In this document: piece after piece, positions 50,505 to 59,647 of the stretch
Position numbering within the stretch: position 1 is the first letter of the stretch
Layout of the letters: every line of letters begins with the position of its first letter
DNA from: Palsa-506 sp963755815
GTDB lineage: Bacteria > Actinomycetota > Actinomycetes > Streptosporangiales > Streptosporangiaceae
Direction: 5' to 3'
Assembly (NCBI GenBank): GCA_963755815.1
Contig: CAVWLF010000005.1
Coordinates: forward strand, 558,001-622,000
Length of the DNA: 64,000 nt
Program-made: the position numbers and the translations under genes
The notes under the pieces: generated by a model
What the model was told of the DNA's origin: nothing
The model's database searches: none
The model's input: the letters and a program-made list of their open reading frames with translations, nothing else

Positions 50505-51743
50505 TCAGGCCATCAGCCGGGCCAGCCGGGCGGGCCGGAGGTAGGAGCGCGCGCGGACGCCGCGGATCCGGACCAGCACCACCGCGATGATGACCGTGGC
50601 CGCGGCCGAGATCACCCCGCCGGCGATCATGCTCGCCCGGGGCCCGTACAGCTCAGCAACCCAGCCGGACAGCGGCGCCCCGAGCGGCGCCCCGCCGAGG
50701 AATACGAGCATGTACAGCCCCATCACCCGGCCTCGCATGGCGGCCGTGGTGCTGAGCTGCGTCGCGGAGTTGGCTGCGGTGGTGAAGCTGAGCAGGGTCA
50801 GGCCGGTCGGCACCAGCAGCAGCAGGAACAGCCAGAAGGTCGGCATCAGCCCGCCCAGCACCTCGCACAGGCTGAATCCGAGCGACATCATCAGCAGCAG
50901 CCCCATGGTGGGGCGGCCGCGGCGGGCCGCGAGCAGCGCGCCGCCCAGCGCGCCGACGGCGAACACGGCCGACGCGAGCCCGAACGCCCCCGCGCCGGTG
51001 TGGAACACCTGGCGGGACATCAGCGCGTTGGTCACCTGGAAGTTCATCCCGAACGTGGCCACGAAGAAGATCAGCACCATGGACAGCCACAGGTTAGGGC
51101 GCGCACGCACGTACGCCATCGCCTCGCGGAGCTGGCCCTTGGCCCGTGGCACCGGATCTACCGGATGCAGCTCGGACGGCCGCATCAGCTTCAGGCTGAT
51201 CAGCACCGCGCCGAACGACGCGGCATTGATCAGGAAGGCAACGGGTGTCCCGACGGCGGCGATGACCAGTCCGGCGATCGCGGGCCCGACAATCCTGGCC
51301 AGGTTGAACACGGCGCTGTTGAGCGCGATCGCGTTCGGCATCCCGGCCCGGCCGACCATCTCAACCGCGAAGCTCTGCCGGGTCGGGTTGTCCACCACGG
51401 TGACCGCGCCGAGCGCGAAGGCCAGCGCATAGACCTGCCAGATCCGCACGGCTCCGGTGATGGCCAGCACGCCGAGGATCAGCGCCAGGCCGCCCATCGT
51501 CGCCTGGGTCGCCATCAGGATGCGGCGCTTGGGGTACCGGTCGGCGATCATCCCGCCGTACATGCTGAAGATCATCGGCAGGAACTGCAGGCCGGTGGTA
51601 ATGCCGAGCGCCGTGCCGCTGTTGTGGGTGAGCTCGAGCACCAGCCAGTCCTGCGCCACCCGCTGCATCCAGCTGCCGGTGTTGGAGACGACCTGCCCGG
51701 TCGCGAACAGCCGGTAGTTACGGGTGCTCAGTGACTTGAACAT
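50505..51743 (-). CDS. MFS transporter
   Basis: 412 aa from the ATG at 51743 (MFKSLSTRNYRLFATGQVVSNTGSWMQRVAQDWLVLELTHNSGTALGITTGLQFLPMIFSMYGGMIADRYPKRRILMATQ). The intracellular loop motif MIADRYPKRRIL and about 12 hydrophobic segments place it in the MFS_3/DHA3-like exporter group. The upstream marR-like gene on the same strand (45 bp away) probably controls it, the standard arrangement for drug efflux. Substrate is unknown. Confidence 0.9.
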   Translation of the reverse strand: MFKSLSTRNYRLFATGQVVSNTGSWMQRVAQDWLVLELTHNSGTALGITTGLQFLPMIFSMYGGMIADRYPKRRILMATQATMGGLALILGVLAITGAVRIWQVYALAFALGAVTVVDNPTRQSFAVEMVGRAGMPNAIALNSAVFNLARIVGPAIAGLVIAAVGTPVAFLINAASFGAVLISLKLMRPSELHPVDPVPRAKGQLREAMAYVRARPNLWLSMVLIFFVATFGMNFQVTNALMSRQVFHTGAGAFGLASAVFAVGALGGALLAARRGRPTMGLLLMMSLGFSLCEVLGGLMPTFWLFLLLLVPTGLTLLSFTTAANSATQLSTTAAMRGRVMGLYMLVFLGGAPLGAPLSGWVAELYGPRASMIAGGVISAAATVIIAVVLVRIRGVRARSYLRPARLARLMA

Positions 51744-51787
51744 CCGGTGGCCGGATGCGCTCGGGGCGGCCGCTGCCGCCCCGGCCG

Positions 51788-52243
51788 TCAGGACTGGCTG
51801 AGCTTCTCCAGAATCGGGGCGGCCGCCCGGAGCGTCGCCCGTTCCTGCGGGGTCAGTTCCTGCAGCCGCTTGGCCAGCCAGGCCTCCCGGAGGCGCCGCG
51901 CCTGGTGCACCAGCGCCCGGCCCTCGGCCGTCACCGTCAGCACGACCTGGCGCCCGTCCGTGGGATGCGGCATCCGGGTTACGAGCTTGCGCTCCTCGAG
52001 TGCGGTGATAACCCTGGTCATGGAGGGCGGCTGTACCTTTTCGTGGTCGGCCAGCTCGCCCGGGCTCATCGTCTCGTGCCGCTCCAGCGTCGCGAGCGCG
52101 GCCAGCTGAGTGTCGGACAGTGCCTGCGCGATCGACCCCTGCGCGATCCGCTCGACGCGCAGCCGGCGTGCCAGCCTGCTCACCGAGATCCGTAGTGCCG
52201 TGGCTAGGCCGGCGTCCGACCTGCTCTGCGCTGCAATCGTCAT
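51788..52243 (-). CDS. MarR family transcriptional regulator
   Basis: 151 aa. Winged helix: QLAALATLERHETMSPGELADHEKVQPPSMTRVITALEERKLVTRMPHPTDGRQVVLTVTAEG, followed by the dimerisation helix ALVHQARRLREAWLAKRLQELTPQERATLRAAAPILEKL. The wing motif DGRQV is typical. It precedes an MFS exporter on the same strand and likely represses it. Confidence 0.92.
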   Translation of the reverse strand: MTIAAQSRSDAGLATALRISVSRLARRLRVERIAQGSIAQALSDTQLAALATLERHETMSPGELADHEKVQPPSMTRVITALEERKLVTRMPHPTDGRQVVLTVTAEGRALVHQARRLREAWLAKRLQELTPQERATLRAAAPILEKLSQS

Positions 52244-52417
52244 GTTCTTTAGCCTGAGTCATTACTCTTGCTAACCATAGACGGCGGTCCTGCATTCCGT
52301 CAAACAGCTAGCCGGGGTACGAGCGGGCGCCGGGCCGATACCGAACCGGAGGGCTCTAAGTACAGCATGGAAGGCGCCGTTGCGGGCACTCGCGGGCGGT
52401 GGATTAACCTGGAATTC

Positions 52418-52678
52418 GTGACCCGCCCGCGCCGACCCGCCCCGCCGCCGCTTGAGGGCAACGACCAGATGGTGACCGCGGTCATCACGGCAGGCTGGGC
52501 GGTCGCCCTGATCGTCGTGCTGATCCTCAGGGAGAGCATCCCCAGCGCTGATCGCTGGTGGATCTGGACCTGCGCGACCGGACTGGGCCTGGGGATCTTC
52601 GGGCTCTGGTACGTGCCCGTGCTCAAGCGGTCGCGCGCCCGGGCCGCGCAGCGCCGTGCCGCGCGGCCGGCTGGCTAG
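52418..52678 (+). CDS. DUF2530 membrane protein
   Basis: 86 aa from GTG 52418 (start of the conserved region PRRPAPPPLEGNDQMVTAVITAGWAVALIVVLILRESIPSADRWWIWTCATGLGLGIFGLWYVPVLKRSR). Two transmembrane helices. Conserved in actinobacteria, always with unknown function, commonly near marR/MFS and DUF3027 genes as here. Confidence 0.87.
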   Translation: MTRPRRPAPPPLEGNDQMVTAVITAGWAVALIVVLILRESIPSADRWWIWTCATGLGLGIFGLWYVPVLKRSRARAAQRRAARPAG

Positions 52679-52701
52679 GCGCGGCTGGCGGACGTGCGCG
52701 G

Positions 52702-53637
52702 CTAGCCGTGGTCCAGCGACTCGAAAACCGTCTCGGTCATGGAGACGCCGGGCGCGTCGACGAGGTCGTAGCCGAGTTCGTCGACGACCGGGGCAATCGT
52801 GCCAAACGGGCCCGCGGGGATGATCGACTCCGAGTGGGCGCCGCATCCGTGGTCCAGCGAAACGACTTTCCCGTCGTCAGGCGCGTACTCGTTGGCGCAG
52901 ACGCCGAACACCCGTCCGAGCGGGCTGCCCAGCCGGACGAGGAATCCGCATGTCGCGCACGGTGCTGGCGCCGCATGCGCGAGCGGCGTCCGCGGCCCGT
53001 GCTCGCTGGCGTACCACCGCACGGCCGTCGCGTCCCGGCCGATGGCCGATAGCACGCGCGTGCGGACCGGCGCCGGGCTGGCCTCGGCTGCCGCCGGAGC
53101 CTCGCCGGCGGCAATCGCCAGGTGCCCGGCTTCCGCCTGGTTGATCGCGGCCAGCAGGTCCTGTCCGCCGGGCCAGTCCGCGCTGTCGTCCCAGTCCAGC
53201 ACCCCGTCGTCGCCTTCGAGAACGGCCGCGGGCACCAGCCGCTCGTCGTCCTGCCCGGTGGGCAGCAGATCGCCCACCCCGACATCGCCGGGCCGGACCC
53301 GGTCACGCCACGGGACCCAGTCCGGCGCCAGCAGTGAGTCGGGGCCGGGCAGGAGAACGCCCTCGCTTACCGTGACCACCTTGGCGCGAGAGGCGCGGGC
53401 GACCGTGATGGCCCAGCGCCACCCCACGTAGGCCGGGTCCTCGCAATCGAACAAGTGCGTGACGACGCGCTCGCCGTCGACCTCAAGGCCGCGATGGGGT
53501 CCGACCGGGCTGGTCTCGGCCAGGTCCTGCGCCGCGGCGCGGGCCAGGTCAACGGCCTGGGCGCATGCCTCGTCTGGCTCTCTGGTGCGCGTACGGGTAG
53601 GGCTCACGTTCAGTGATTGTTCCTTATCAGGTGGCAT
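52702..53637 (-). CDS. DUF3027 domain protein
   Basis: 311 aa from the ATG at 53637 (GTG 53607 is a possible start). Signature segments: ACAQAVDLARAAAQDLAETSPVGPHRGLEVDGERVVTHLFDCEDPAYVGWRWAITVARASRAKVVTVSEGVLLPGPDSLLAPDWVPWRDRVRPGDVGVGDLLPTGQDDERLVP. A later Cys pair region CATCGFLVRLGSPLGRVFGVCANEYAPDDGKVVSLDHGCGAHSE could bind metal. Conserved in actinobacteria; no known function. Confidence 0.88.
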   Translation of the reverse strand: MPPDKEQSLNVSPTRTRTREPDEACAQAVDLARAAAQDLAETSPVGPHRGLEVDGERVVTHLFDCEDPAYVGWRWAITVARASRAKVVTVSEGVLLPGPDSLLAPDWVPWRDRVRPGDVGVGDLLPTGQDDERLVPAAVLEGDDGVLDWDDSADWPGGQDLLAAINQAEAGHLAIAAGEAPAAAEASPAPVRTRVLSAIGRDATAVRWYASEHGPRTPLAHAAPAPCATCGFLVRLGSPLGRVFGVCANEYAPDDGKVVSLDHGCGAHSESIIPAGPFGTIAPVVDELGYDLVDAPGVSMTETVFESLDHG

Positions 53638-53721
53638 ACATGTATCGATAACCGCGGACTGCCGGTAACCAGCGGGCCCGGCAGGGTCGTCGCAGCCCTC
53701 GATAGGCAGAATACTTGAGCT

Positions 53722-55464
53722 ATGCGGGAGTCCGGCACGAGCACGCGAGCGAGGCGGGCGACGCGCTCGGTGGTTTCCGCCTCGCAATCCGCCGCTCGCG
53801 CGGGCGCGTCCGCGGCGGGTGGCGCAACCCGTGTCGTGCACCGGCTGACCGGGGCGTCCGGGGCCGGGCGCACCGGACTTGACAGTCTCATCGAGCTGAC
53901 CGCCGCCAGCAGCCTCGGCGACGCGTTCGTCGCCGTCGCGCTGGCGGGCACCTTGTTCTTCAGCGTCTCGGTCGACCAGGCCCGGACCAAGATCGCGGTC
54001 GCGCTCCTGATCACCATGGCGCCGTTCGCCGTGCTCGCCCCGTTTATCGGGCCGATGCTGGACAAGGTGCAGCAGGGCCGCCGTTTCATCCTGGCCGGTA
54101 CCCTGCTCGCGCGCGGGCTGCTCTGCTGGGGCATGGCCGGGGCCGTCCAGCACAACGACGTGGTGACGCTGCTGCCGGCTGCCTTCGGGGTCCTGGTGCT
54201 GCAGAAGGCCTTCGGGGTCACCCGCAGCGCGATCGCGCCCCGGCTGCTACCCGCGGAGATCACGCTGGTCACGGCGAATGCGCGGTCCGCCCTGGCGTCG
54301 CTGATCGCCTCCACCGTCGGCGGCGGCGCGGCCGCGGGCATCGCCATCCTCGCGGGCGGCGGCGAGGAGGGTGCCACCTGGGTGCTGCGCATCGGCACCG
54401 TGGCGTATCTGGCGGCGATGGCGCTCTGCCTCCGGCTGCCCGAAGGAGTCGACTCGCCGCTGCCCGCCCCGGGCGAGCCGGCGGTGGCCCCGGGCGGGCT
54501 CGCGGCCGGACCGGACGGGCCCAGCGGCCCCGGCGCCGGGTACGACCGGCACGCGGCCGGATACGGCGGGCCCGAAGCTCGATATGGCGGGCCCGGAGCC
54601 GCACCCGACCGGGCCGGAGCCCGCAACGGCGGGCCCGAAGCCGGATATGGCAGGCCAGAAGCCGGATATGGCGAGACTGCGGCCGGATACGACCGGCCCG
54701 AAGCCGGATACGACCGGCCCGGAGCCGGCCACGGCGGGCGGGGCGGCGGGCCAGACGGGCTCGCGGGCGGCCCGGACCGGCACGCTCACCCGCCGAGCGG
54801 CGCCGGGGGACCGCAGGGCACCGTGCCGCTGCCGCGGCCAGCACGGCGGCGGTGGAGGTTCCCGCGCCTGGGACCGGTCGTCGGCGAGGCGATGGGCGCC
54901 AACGCCGCGCTGCGCGCCTTCTCCGGCTTCATGATCTTCTTCCTCATCTTCCTGCTCCGGACCGTGCACTTCGGCACGGTGCCGGACAAGCTGGCGCTGG
55001 GCGAACTGGTCGGCGCCAGCCTGATCGGCGGCTTCATCGGCACGGCCATCGGCGCCGGCCTGAAGTCCCGTGCGCCGCAGGTCATCGTGTTCGGCATGCC
55101 GGCCCTGACCGCGATCGTCACCGCGCTCAGCGCGGTGTTCTTCGGGCTGTACGCGGCGCTGGCGGTGGCGCTGATGGCTGCGCTCGGGCAGGCGCTGGTC
55201 AAGCTGTCACTCGATTCGATTGTGCAGCGCGAGATCGGTGAGGAAGTCCGTTCTTCCACGTTCGCGGCCTCGGAGACACTGCATCAGCTGTCCTGGGTGG
55301 TCGGCGGCCTGGCCGGGCTGCTCATGTCGCTCACCGACAGTGGCGTGGCCGGGCTCACCGTCGCCGCTAGCTGCCTGGCAGTGGCGCTGACCGTGCTCTT
55401 GCTCCGCAGACGGCGCCGGATCATGGACGGCCGGCGGCACCTGGCCCGGCCGCAGATGTCCTGA
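53722..55464 (+). CDS. MFS transporter with a repeat-rich central loop
   Basis: 580 aa. After a basic N-terminus, MFS helices 1-6 lie at about residues 55-240 and helices 7-12 at about 390-565. The cytoplasmic loop between them (about 245-385) is unusually long. It contains degenerate Gly/Tyr/Pro repeats of the kind EAGYDRPEAGYDRPGAG, corresponding to tandem DNA repeats at 54530-54740. The start is ATG 53722, with an upstream gap of 84 bp shared with the divergent DUF3027 gene. Substrate unknown. Confidence 0.85.
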   Translation: MRESGTSTRARRATRSVVSASQSAARAGASAAGGATRVVHRLTGASGAGRTGLDSLIELTAASSLGDAFVAVALAGTLFFSVSVDQARTKIAVALLITMAPFAVLAPFIGPMLDKVQQGRRFILAGTLLARGLLCWGMAGAVQHNDVVTLLPAAFGVLVLQKAFGVTRSAIAPRLLPAEITLVTANARSALASLIASTVGGGAAAGIAILAGGGEEGATWVLRIGTVAYLAAMALCLRLPEGVDSPLPAPGEPAVAPGGLAAGPDGPSGPGAGYDRHAAGYGGPEARYGGPGAAPDRAGARNGGPEAGYGRPEAGYGETAAGYDRPEAGYDRPGAGHGGRGGGPDGLAGGPDRHAHPPSGAGGPQGTVPLPRPARRRWRFPRLGPVVGEAMGANAALRAFSGFMIFFLIFLLRTVHFGTVPDKLALGELVGASLIGGFIGTAIGAGLKSRAPQVIVFGMPALTAIVTALSAVFFGLYAALAVALMAALGQALVKLSLDSIVQREIGEEVRSSTFAASETLHQLSWVVGGLAGLLMSLTDSGVAGLTVAASCLAVALTVLLLRRRRRIMDGRRHLARPQMS

Positions 55465-55485
55465 CCACCGCGCCGGAACCGGGGA

Positions 55486-55869
55486 TCAGGCCTCGATGTC
55501 CGCCGCGACGGCCCGCAGCACCGCGCCGATCTTCTTCGCATCCCGGCTGTCCGGGTGCTTACCGCGACGGTAGGTGTTCGACACCCCGTCCAGTAGCTTG
55601 ATCAGGTCCTCCACCAGAACGATCATCTCGTCCGGGTCCTTCTGGCTGACCTTGGCCACGGTCAGCGGCGGATCGAGCGTCCGCACCTGCAGGGCCTGGG
55701 TGCCCCGGCGGCCCTCGGCCACCCCGAACTCGACCCGCTGACCGGCCCGGAGCACGGTTCCGCTGCCCTCCAGCGCAGACGAGTGCACGAAGACCTCACC
55801 CCCGTCATCACGGGAGAGGAAGCCGAACCCTTTGTCGGCGTCATACCACTTGACCTTGCCAGTGGGCAC
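55486..55869 (-). CDS. Cold-shock-domain protein with C-terminal extension
   Basis: 127 aa from GTG. The N-terminal CSD has RNP1-like KGFGFLSRDDGGEVFVHSSAL and TGKVKWYDADKG. The extension (PPLTVAKVSQKDPDEMIVLVEDLIKLLDGVSNTYRRGKHPDSRDAKKIGAVLRAVAADIEA) is helical and conserved in actinobacterial paralogues of this length. Binds single-stranded nucleic acid; the longer form's role is unknown. Confidence 0.9.
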   Translation of the reverse strand: MPTGKVKWYDADKGFGFLSRDDGGEVFVHSSALEGSGTVLRAGQRVEFGVAEGRRGTQALQVRTLDPPLTVAKVSQKDPDEMIVLVEDLIKLLDGVSNTYRRGKHPDSRDAKKIGAVLRAVAADIEA

Positions 55870-55984
55870 GAGCGGGACCTATCGCGAGGAGGGACTTGGT
55901 TGGGTGACTGAAGTGTCGGTTCCCAGGCTATCCGGTCCGGCCGCGGACTGGGCGGGCGTGCCAGCCTGGCGCCCGATCACATCA

Positions 55985-56407
55985 CTAGTCATTACGGTGC
56001 CAGGACGGCGGGGCCGGCTGACGCTGGCCGCGACGGACGCGCCAGCCCAGGTATGCGGCGCCGAGCACGGCCCCGGCCCTGATCAGGAATCCGCCGATGG
56101 TCAGCGCTGTATGCAGGTAAGCCGTGCCCGACGTGTGGTTGCTGCTCACGGCCGTGGCGAGGCCTGCGCCCCCGATAATCGCCAGCATGGCCGGCGCCGC
56201 GAGCCCGATCAGCTTGTCCCTGGTATCCCACAGCCTGGATGGCAGCGCGAGCACTGCGCCCAGCAGCCATACCGGCGGATAGATCAGCCCGCCCAGGCCC
56301 AGCAGGATGATGGCCGCGCATTCCAGCGGGTGCCGGCGGGCGAGTACCCACGCCTGCAGCGCAAACGGGCCGACGACCGCTGTTACCGACTCCCACCCGC
56401 GGGCCAC
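55985..56407 (-). CDS. C-terminal membrane part of the split gene
   Basis: If read alone from the GTG at 56407: VARGWESVTAVVGPFALQAWVLARRHPLECAAIILLGLGGLIYPPVWLLGAVLALPSRLWDTRDKLIGLAAPAMLAIIGGAGLATAV ... LIRAGAVLGAAYLGWRVRRGQRQPAPPSW, three or four membrane helices. The frame is open well upstream of this GTG, so it is probably not an independent gene but the end of the longer protein. Confidence 0.5.
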   Translation of the reverse strand: MARGWESVTAVVGPFALQAWVLARRHPLECAAIILLGLGGLIYPPVWLLGAVLALPSRLWDTRDKLIGLAAPAMLAIIGGAGLATAVSSNHTSGTAYLHTALTIGGFLIRAGAVLGAAYLGWRVRRGQRQPAPPSWHRND

Positions 56408-56493
56408 CGCGGCAGCGGCGGCCGAAAGCGCTGCGCGTCCGCCGGCCCGGCCGTCCGGCGGGGCCGGATCGGCGCCCGGCCCCGGGCCGGTCC

Positions 56494-56637
56494 GCGGGCC
56501 GGTCCCGTTAGCCCGCGCCGGGCCGGGCTCAGGACCCTGCCGCGGGCCGGTCCCGTTAGCCCGCGCCGGGTCGGGCTCTGGGCCCTGCCGCGGGCCGGTC
56601 CCGTTAGCCGGCCCGGGTCCGGCACCGGACCCTTCCC
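56494..56637. repeat. 48-bp tandem repeat in Pro-rich linker
   Basis: Two nearly identical 48-bp units (56494-56541, 56542-56589) and a degenerate third. Each encodes ANGTGPRQGPEPGPAR in the membrane frame. One of the two frameshifts of the gene falls at the end of this array. Confidence 0.8.
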
Positions 56638-57188
56638 GGGGCCGGACCCGTTACCCGGCCGAGGGCCGGGATCAGCGGCAGGCTCAGGGCCGGGCTCAGG
56701 ACCCTCCGTCAGGCCGGAGCCGTTACCCCGCCGAGGGCTGGGCTCAGGGCCGGGCTCAGGACTCTCCGCCGGGCCGGGCCCGCTGCCCGGCTCGGGGCGC
56801 CCCCGGCGCTGCGGGGGCAACGCCGGCCATGGTGCGGGCTCGCGGGCCGGGCGGAACCTGGGCACGGCCACGGGCTGGCGCTGCGGGTCCGTCGACGGCT
56901 CTATCACGAAGGCCATGCCCGTCCCGGACTGATCGGCCGCGTCCGGCTGACGAGGACGCTGCGGTTCGGCGCCAGCGGGATCCGGCCCGCTGCCGGGGTT
57001 CCGCGGCCGGGGCGACCGGACCGGGCTGTCGCTGGCCGGCAGCCCGCGCGGGCGCACCGCGCCCTGGCCCGCGCCGGGCTTGTCGGTCCGGGTTTCCGCG
57101 CGCTTCCGGCGAGCGCTGGCCGACCGCCCCGAGATGGCCAGCTGGCGCCGGATCTCCTGCTGGTGCCGGATCGCCTGCTCGGCAGCGG

Positions 57189-57647
57189 TCAGCGCCGGAC
57201 CCGGCCCGGCGCTGACCGGTCGCGCCTCGCGGCGCGGCCCGGCATTGCGCCGCGGCTTGCCGGGGAATCGCAGGAGCCGCCCGCCGAAACTTCCGGCGGG
57301 CGGGCCCTCGGCTCCGGGCGCACCGGGCGGCCCGCCCGGGTCGGCCGGGCGGCCGGCGGCCGAGCGGCCGCCGGGTCCGCGGGGGGCGGACTCGCGGCCT
57401 GACCCGGCTCAGGCCGACCCGCCAGCCGGGCCCGCTCGGCGTCGACTAGCCCCCTTGGCTCCCCCAGCTTGGTCAGCACGCTGGCGACCTCGGCCGGGCT
57501 CAGCTGGCTCTGGGGCCCGGCCACCCGCTCGATCGAATCGTGCATCCGCGCGAGAAAGGCCATCCGCTCATCCGTGCCCAGGTCCCGCGCCGCAACCGCC
57601 AGCCGGTTGAGGTAATCGCGGATGAGCTGCTCGGTTGAGGGGTCCAT
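57189..57647 (-). CDS. N-terminal HAAS-like domain piece of the split gene
   Basis: 152 aa if read alone: residues 1-75 form the helical domain (STEQLIRDYLNRLAVAARDLGTDERMAFLARMHDSIERV), and the rest is a Pro/Ala/Arg-rich stretch. After about residue 80 the reading frame in the other phase looks more protein-like, so the true continuation is probably the frame of the neighbouring piece. Confidence 0.5.
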   Translation of the reverse strand: MDPSTEQLIRDYLNRLAVAARDLGTDERMAFLARMHDSIERVAGPQSQLSPAEVASVLTKLGEPRGLVDAERARLAGRPEPGQAASPPPADPAAARPPAARPTRAGRPVRPEPRARPPEVSAGGSCDSPASRGAMPGRAARRDRSAPGRVRR

Positions 57648-57728
57648 GCGCAGATAATCCCTCTTATCGGACGTCTTGTGGAGTCGGCTTGCAGGAGAAA
57701 GTACCCGGCCAGCCGCGAAATACCGAAA

Positions 57729-57759
57729 GGGGCGGCCCCGGGTTACCCGGGACCGCCCC
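57729..57759 (-). terminator. Terminator hairpin after groEL
   Basis: Strong stem GGGGCGG-x-CCCGGG / CCCGGG-x-CCGCCCC with a TTA loop and one A/C bulge pair. On the groEL strand it is followed by CTTTCGGTATTT. It lies about 100 bp past the groEL stop. Confidence 0.7.
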
Positions 57760-57856
57760 CTTGCCCTGGCCTGCGGATCGCTGTGAACCGCCTGATCAGG
57801 AAGGACTCGGTCTAGCTGCGCTCGCTCCCCGGGACTGCCCGGCGAGACATCGCTGG

Positions 57857-59482
57857 CTAGAAGTCCATGTCACCGCCGCCGCCTGGCGCCGCGGGAGCCG
57901 GGTTCTTCTCCGGCTTCTCGGCGATGACTGCCTCGGTGGTGAGGAACAGCCCTGCGATGGAGGCAGCGTTCTGAAGAGCGGAACGAGTCACCTTCGCCGG
58001 GTCGATGATCCCCGCCTTGAACATGTCGACGTACTCGCCGTTCGCGGCGTTGAGGCCGTGACCGGGGGAGAGCGACCGCACCTTCTCGGTCACCACGCCG
58101 CCCTCAAGGCCGGCGTTGATCGCGATCTGCTTCAGCGGCTCCTCCAGCGCACGGCGCACGATGGTCGCGCCGGTCGCCTCGTCGCCCGACAGGTCGAGCT
58201 TCTTGAACGCGTTGGCGCCGGCCTGAATCAGGGCCACGCCGCCACCGGCGACGATGCCTTCCTCGACCGCAGCCTTGGCGTTGCGCACCGCGTCCTCGAT
58301 GCGGTGCTTGCGCTCCTTGAGCTCCACCTCGGTGGCCGCGCCTGCCTTGATGACGGCGACGCCGCCGGCCAGCTTGGCGAGACGCTCCTGGAGCTTCTCC
58401 TTGTCGTAATCGGAGTCGGTGTTCTCGATCTCCGCGCGGATCTGGTTGACCCGGCCAGAGATCTGCTCGGCGTCGCCCGCGCCGTCCACGATCGTCGTCT
58501 CGTCCTTAGTGACGACGACCTTGCGGGCCTTGCCCAGCAGGTCGACATCGGAACTCTCCAGCTTCAGGCCGACTTCCTCGCTGATGACCTGGCCACCGGT
58601 AAGGATGGCTATGTCACCGAGCATGGCCTTGCGGCGGTCACCGAAGCCAGGCGCCTTCACCGCGACGGACTTGAAGAGCCCGCGGATCTTGTTGACGACC
58701 AGGGTCGCCAGCGCCTCTCCCTCGACGTCCTCGGCGATGATGACGAGCGGCTTGCCCGACTGCACCACCTTGTCCAGGAGGGGGAGCAGGTCCTTGTTCG
58801 CCGACACCTTGGAGTTCACGATCAGGATGTAAGGGTCGTCGAGGACGGCCTCCATCCGCTCTGGGTCGGTGGCGAAGTAGTGCGAGATGTAGCCCTTGTC
58901 GAAGCGCATGCCCTCGGTGAGCTCAAGCTCAAGCCCGAAGGTGTTGCTCTCCTCGACGGTGATGACGCCTTCCTTGCCGACCTTGTCCATCGCCTCGGCG
59001 ATCATCTCGCCGATTGAGCTGTCCCCGGCCGAAATCGAGGCCGTCGAAGCGATCTGCTCCTTGGTCTCCACGTCCTTGGCGAGCTTGGAAAGCTCCTCGC
59101 TCACCCGCTCGACGGCCGCCTCGATGCCCCGCTTGAGGGACATCGGGTTGGCGCCTGCGGCCACGTTGCGCAGGCCCTCACGGACCAGCGCCTGGGCGAG
59201 CACTGTCGCCGTCGTGGTGCCGTCGCCTGCGACGTCGTCTGTCTTCTTTGCGACTTCCTTAACCAGCTCCGCGCCGATTTTCTCCCACGGGTCCTCGAGC
59301 TCGATCTCCTTGGCGATGGACACGCCATCGTTGGTGATCGTGGGGGCTCCCCACTTCTTCTCGAGCACCACGTTCCGGCCCTTCGGGCCGAGGGTTACCT
59401 TCACGGCGTCAGCGAGCTGGTTCATGCCGCGCTCGAGGCCGCGCCTGGCTTCCTCGTTGAACGCGATCATCTTCGCTGCCAT
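57857..59482 (-). CDS. groEL: 60-kDa chaperonin GroEL
   Basis: 541 aa from MAAKMIAFNEEARRGLERGMNQLADAVKVTLGPKGRNVVLEKKWGAPTITNDGVSIAKEIELEDPWEKIGAELVKEVAKKTDDVAGDGTTTATVLAQAL. The ATP-binding DGTTTAT and DPWEKIGAELV segments are intact, and the C-terminus ends APGGGGDMDF. No groES is adjacent, as for the second, solitary groEL of many actinobacteria. Two CIRCE elements lie upstream. Acts in the cytoplasm in protein folding. Confidence 0.97.
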   Translation of the reverse strand: MAAKMIAFNEEARRGLERGMNQLADAVKVTLGPKGRNVVLEKKWGAPTITNDGVSIAKEIELEDPWEKIGAELVKEVAKKTDDVAGDGTTTATVLAQALVREGLRNVAAGANPMSLKRGIEAAVERVSEELSKLAKDVETKEQIASTASISAGDSSIGEMIAEAMDKVGKEGVITVEESNTFGLELELTEGMRFDKGYISHYFATDPERMEAVLDDPYILIVNSKVSANKDLLPLLDKVVQSGKPLVIIAEDVEGEALATLVVNKIRGLFKSVAVKAPGFGDRRKAMLGDIAILTGGQVISEEVGLKLESSDVDLLGKARKVVVTKDETTIVDGAGDAEQISGRVNQIRAEIENTDSDYDKEKLQERLAKLAGGVAVIKAGAATEVELKERKHRIEDAVRNAKAAVEEGIVAGGGVALIQAGANAFKKLDLSGDEATGATIVRRALEEPLKQIAINAGLEGGVVTEKVRSLSPGHGLNAANGEYVDMFKAGIIDPAKVTRSALQNAASIAGLFLTTEAVIAEKPEKNPAPAAPGGGGDMDF

Positions 59483-59612
59483 AGGCTCCAGTCCTCCCGG
59501 AACTTTGTGCCATGCGCGCAAATCGAGCCGACGCCCGCGACGGACGGCATCACTGGCGGACAGTCCCTTCCCGCCGCCGGATCAGCCTCATCGCCCCGAT
59601 TACGCCACTGCA

Positions 59613-59639
59613 TTGTCACTCTCACCCCGAGAGTGCCAA
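59613..59639. promoter_or_regulatory. CIRCE element 1 (HrcA operator)
   Basis: On the minus strand TTGGCACTC-N9-GAGTGACAA, nearest to groEL. The arms and the 9-bp spacer (TCGGGGTGA) fit the TTAGCACTC-N9-GAGTGCTAA consensus at most positions. Confidence 0.88.
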
Positions 59640-59647
59640 CGCCCTGT

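Larger units (their letters stand above)
55985..57647 (-). pseudogene. HAAS-like membrane protein gene split by two frameshifts
   Basis: Three frames on the minus strand join into one 554-codon protein. From 57647: MDPSTEQLIRDYLNRLAVAARDLGTDERMAFLARMHDSIERVAG ... SVLTKLGEPRGLVDAERARLAG, a HAAS-type helical domain. Near 57300-57400 the coding pattern moves to a second frame (GGRLLRFPGKPRRNAGPRREARP, AEQAIRHQQEIRRQLAISGRSASARRKRAE, then AFVIEPSTDPQRQPVAVPRFRP). Around 56630 it moves to a third frame (NGTGPRQGPEPDPARANGTGPR, then the membrane part). Either real frameshifts in GC-rich repeats or sequencing errors. Confidence 0.65.
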
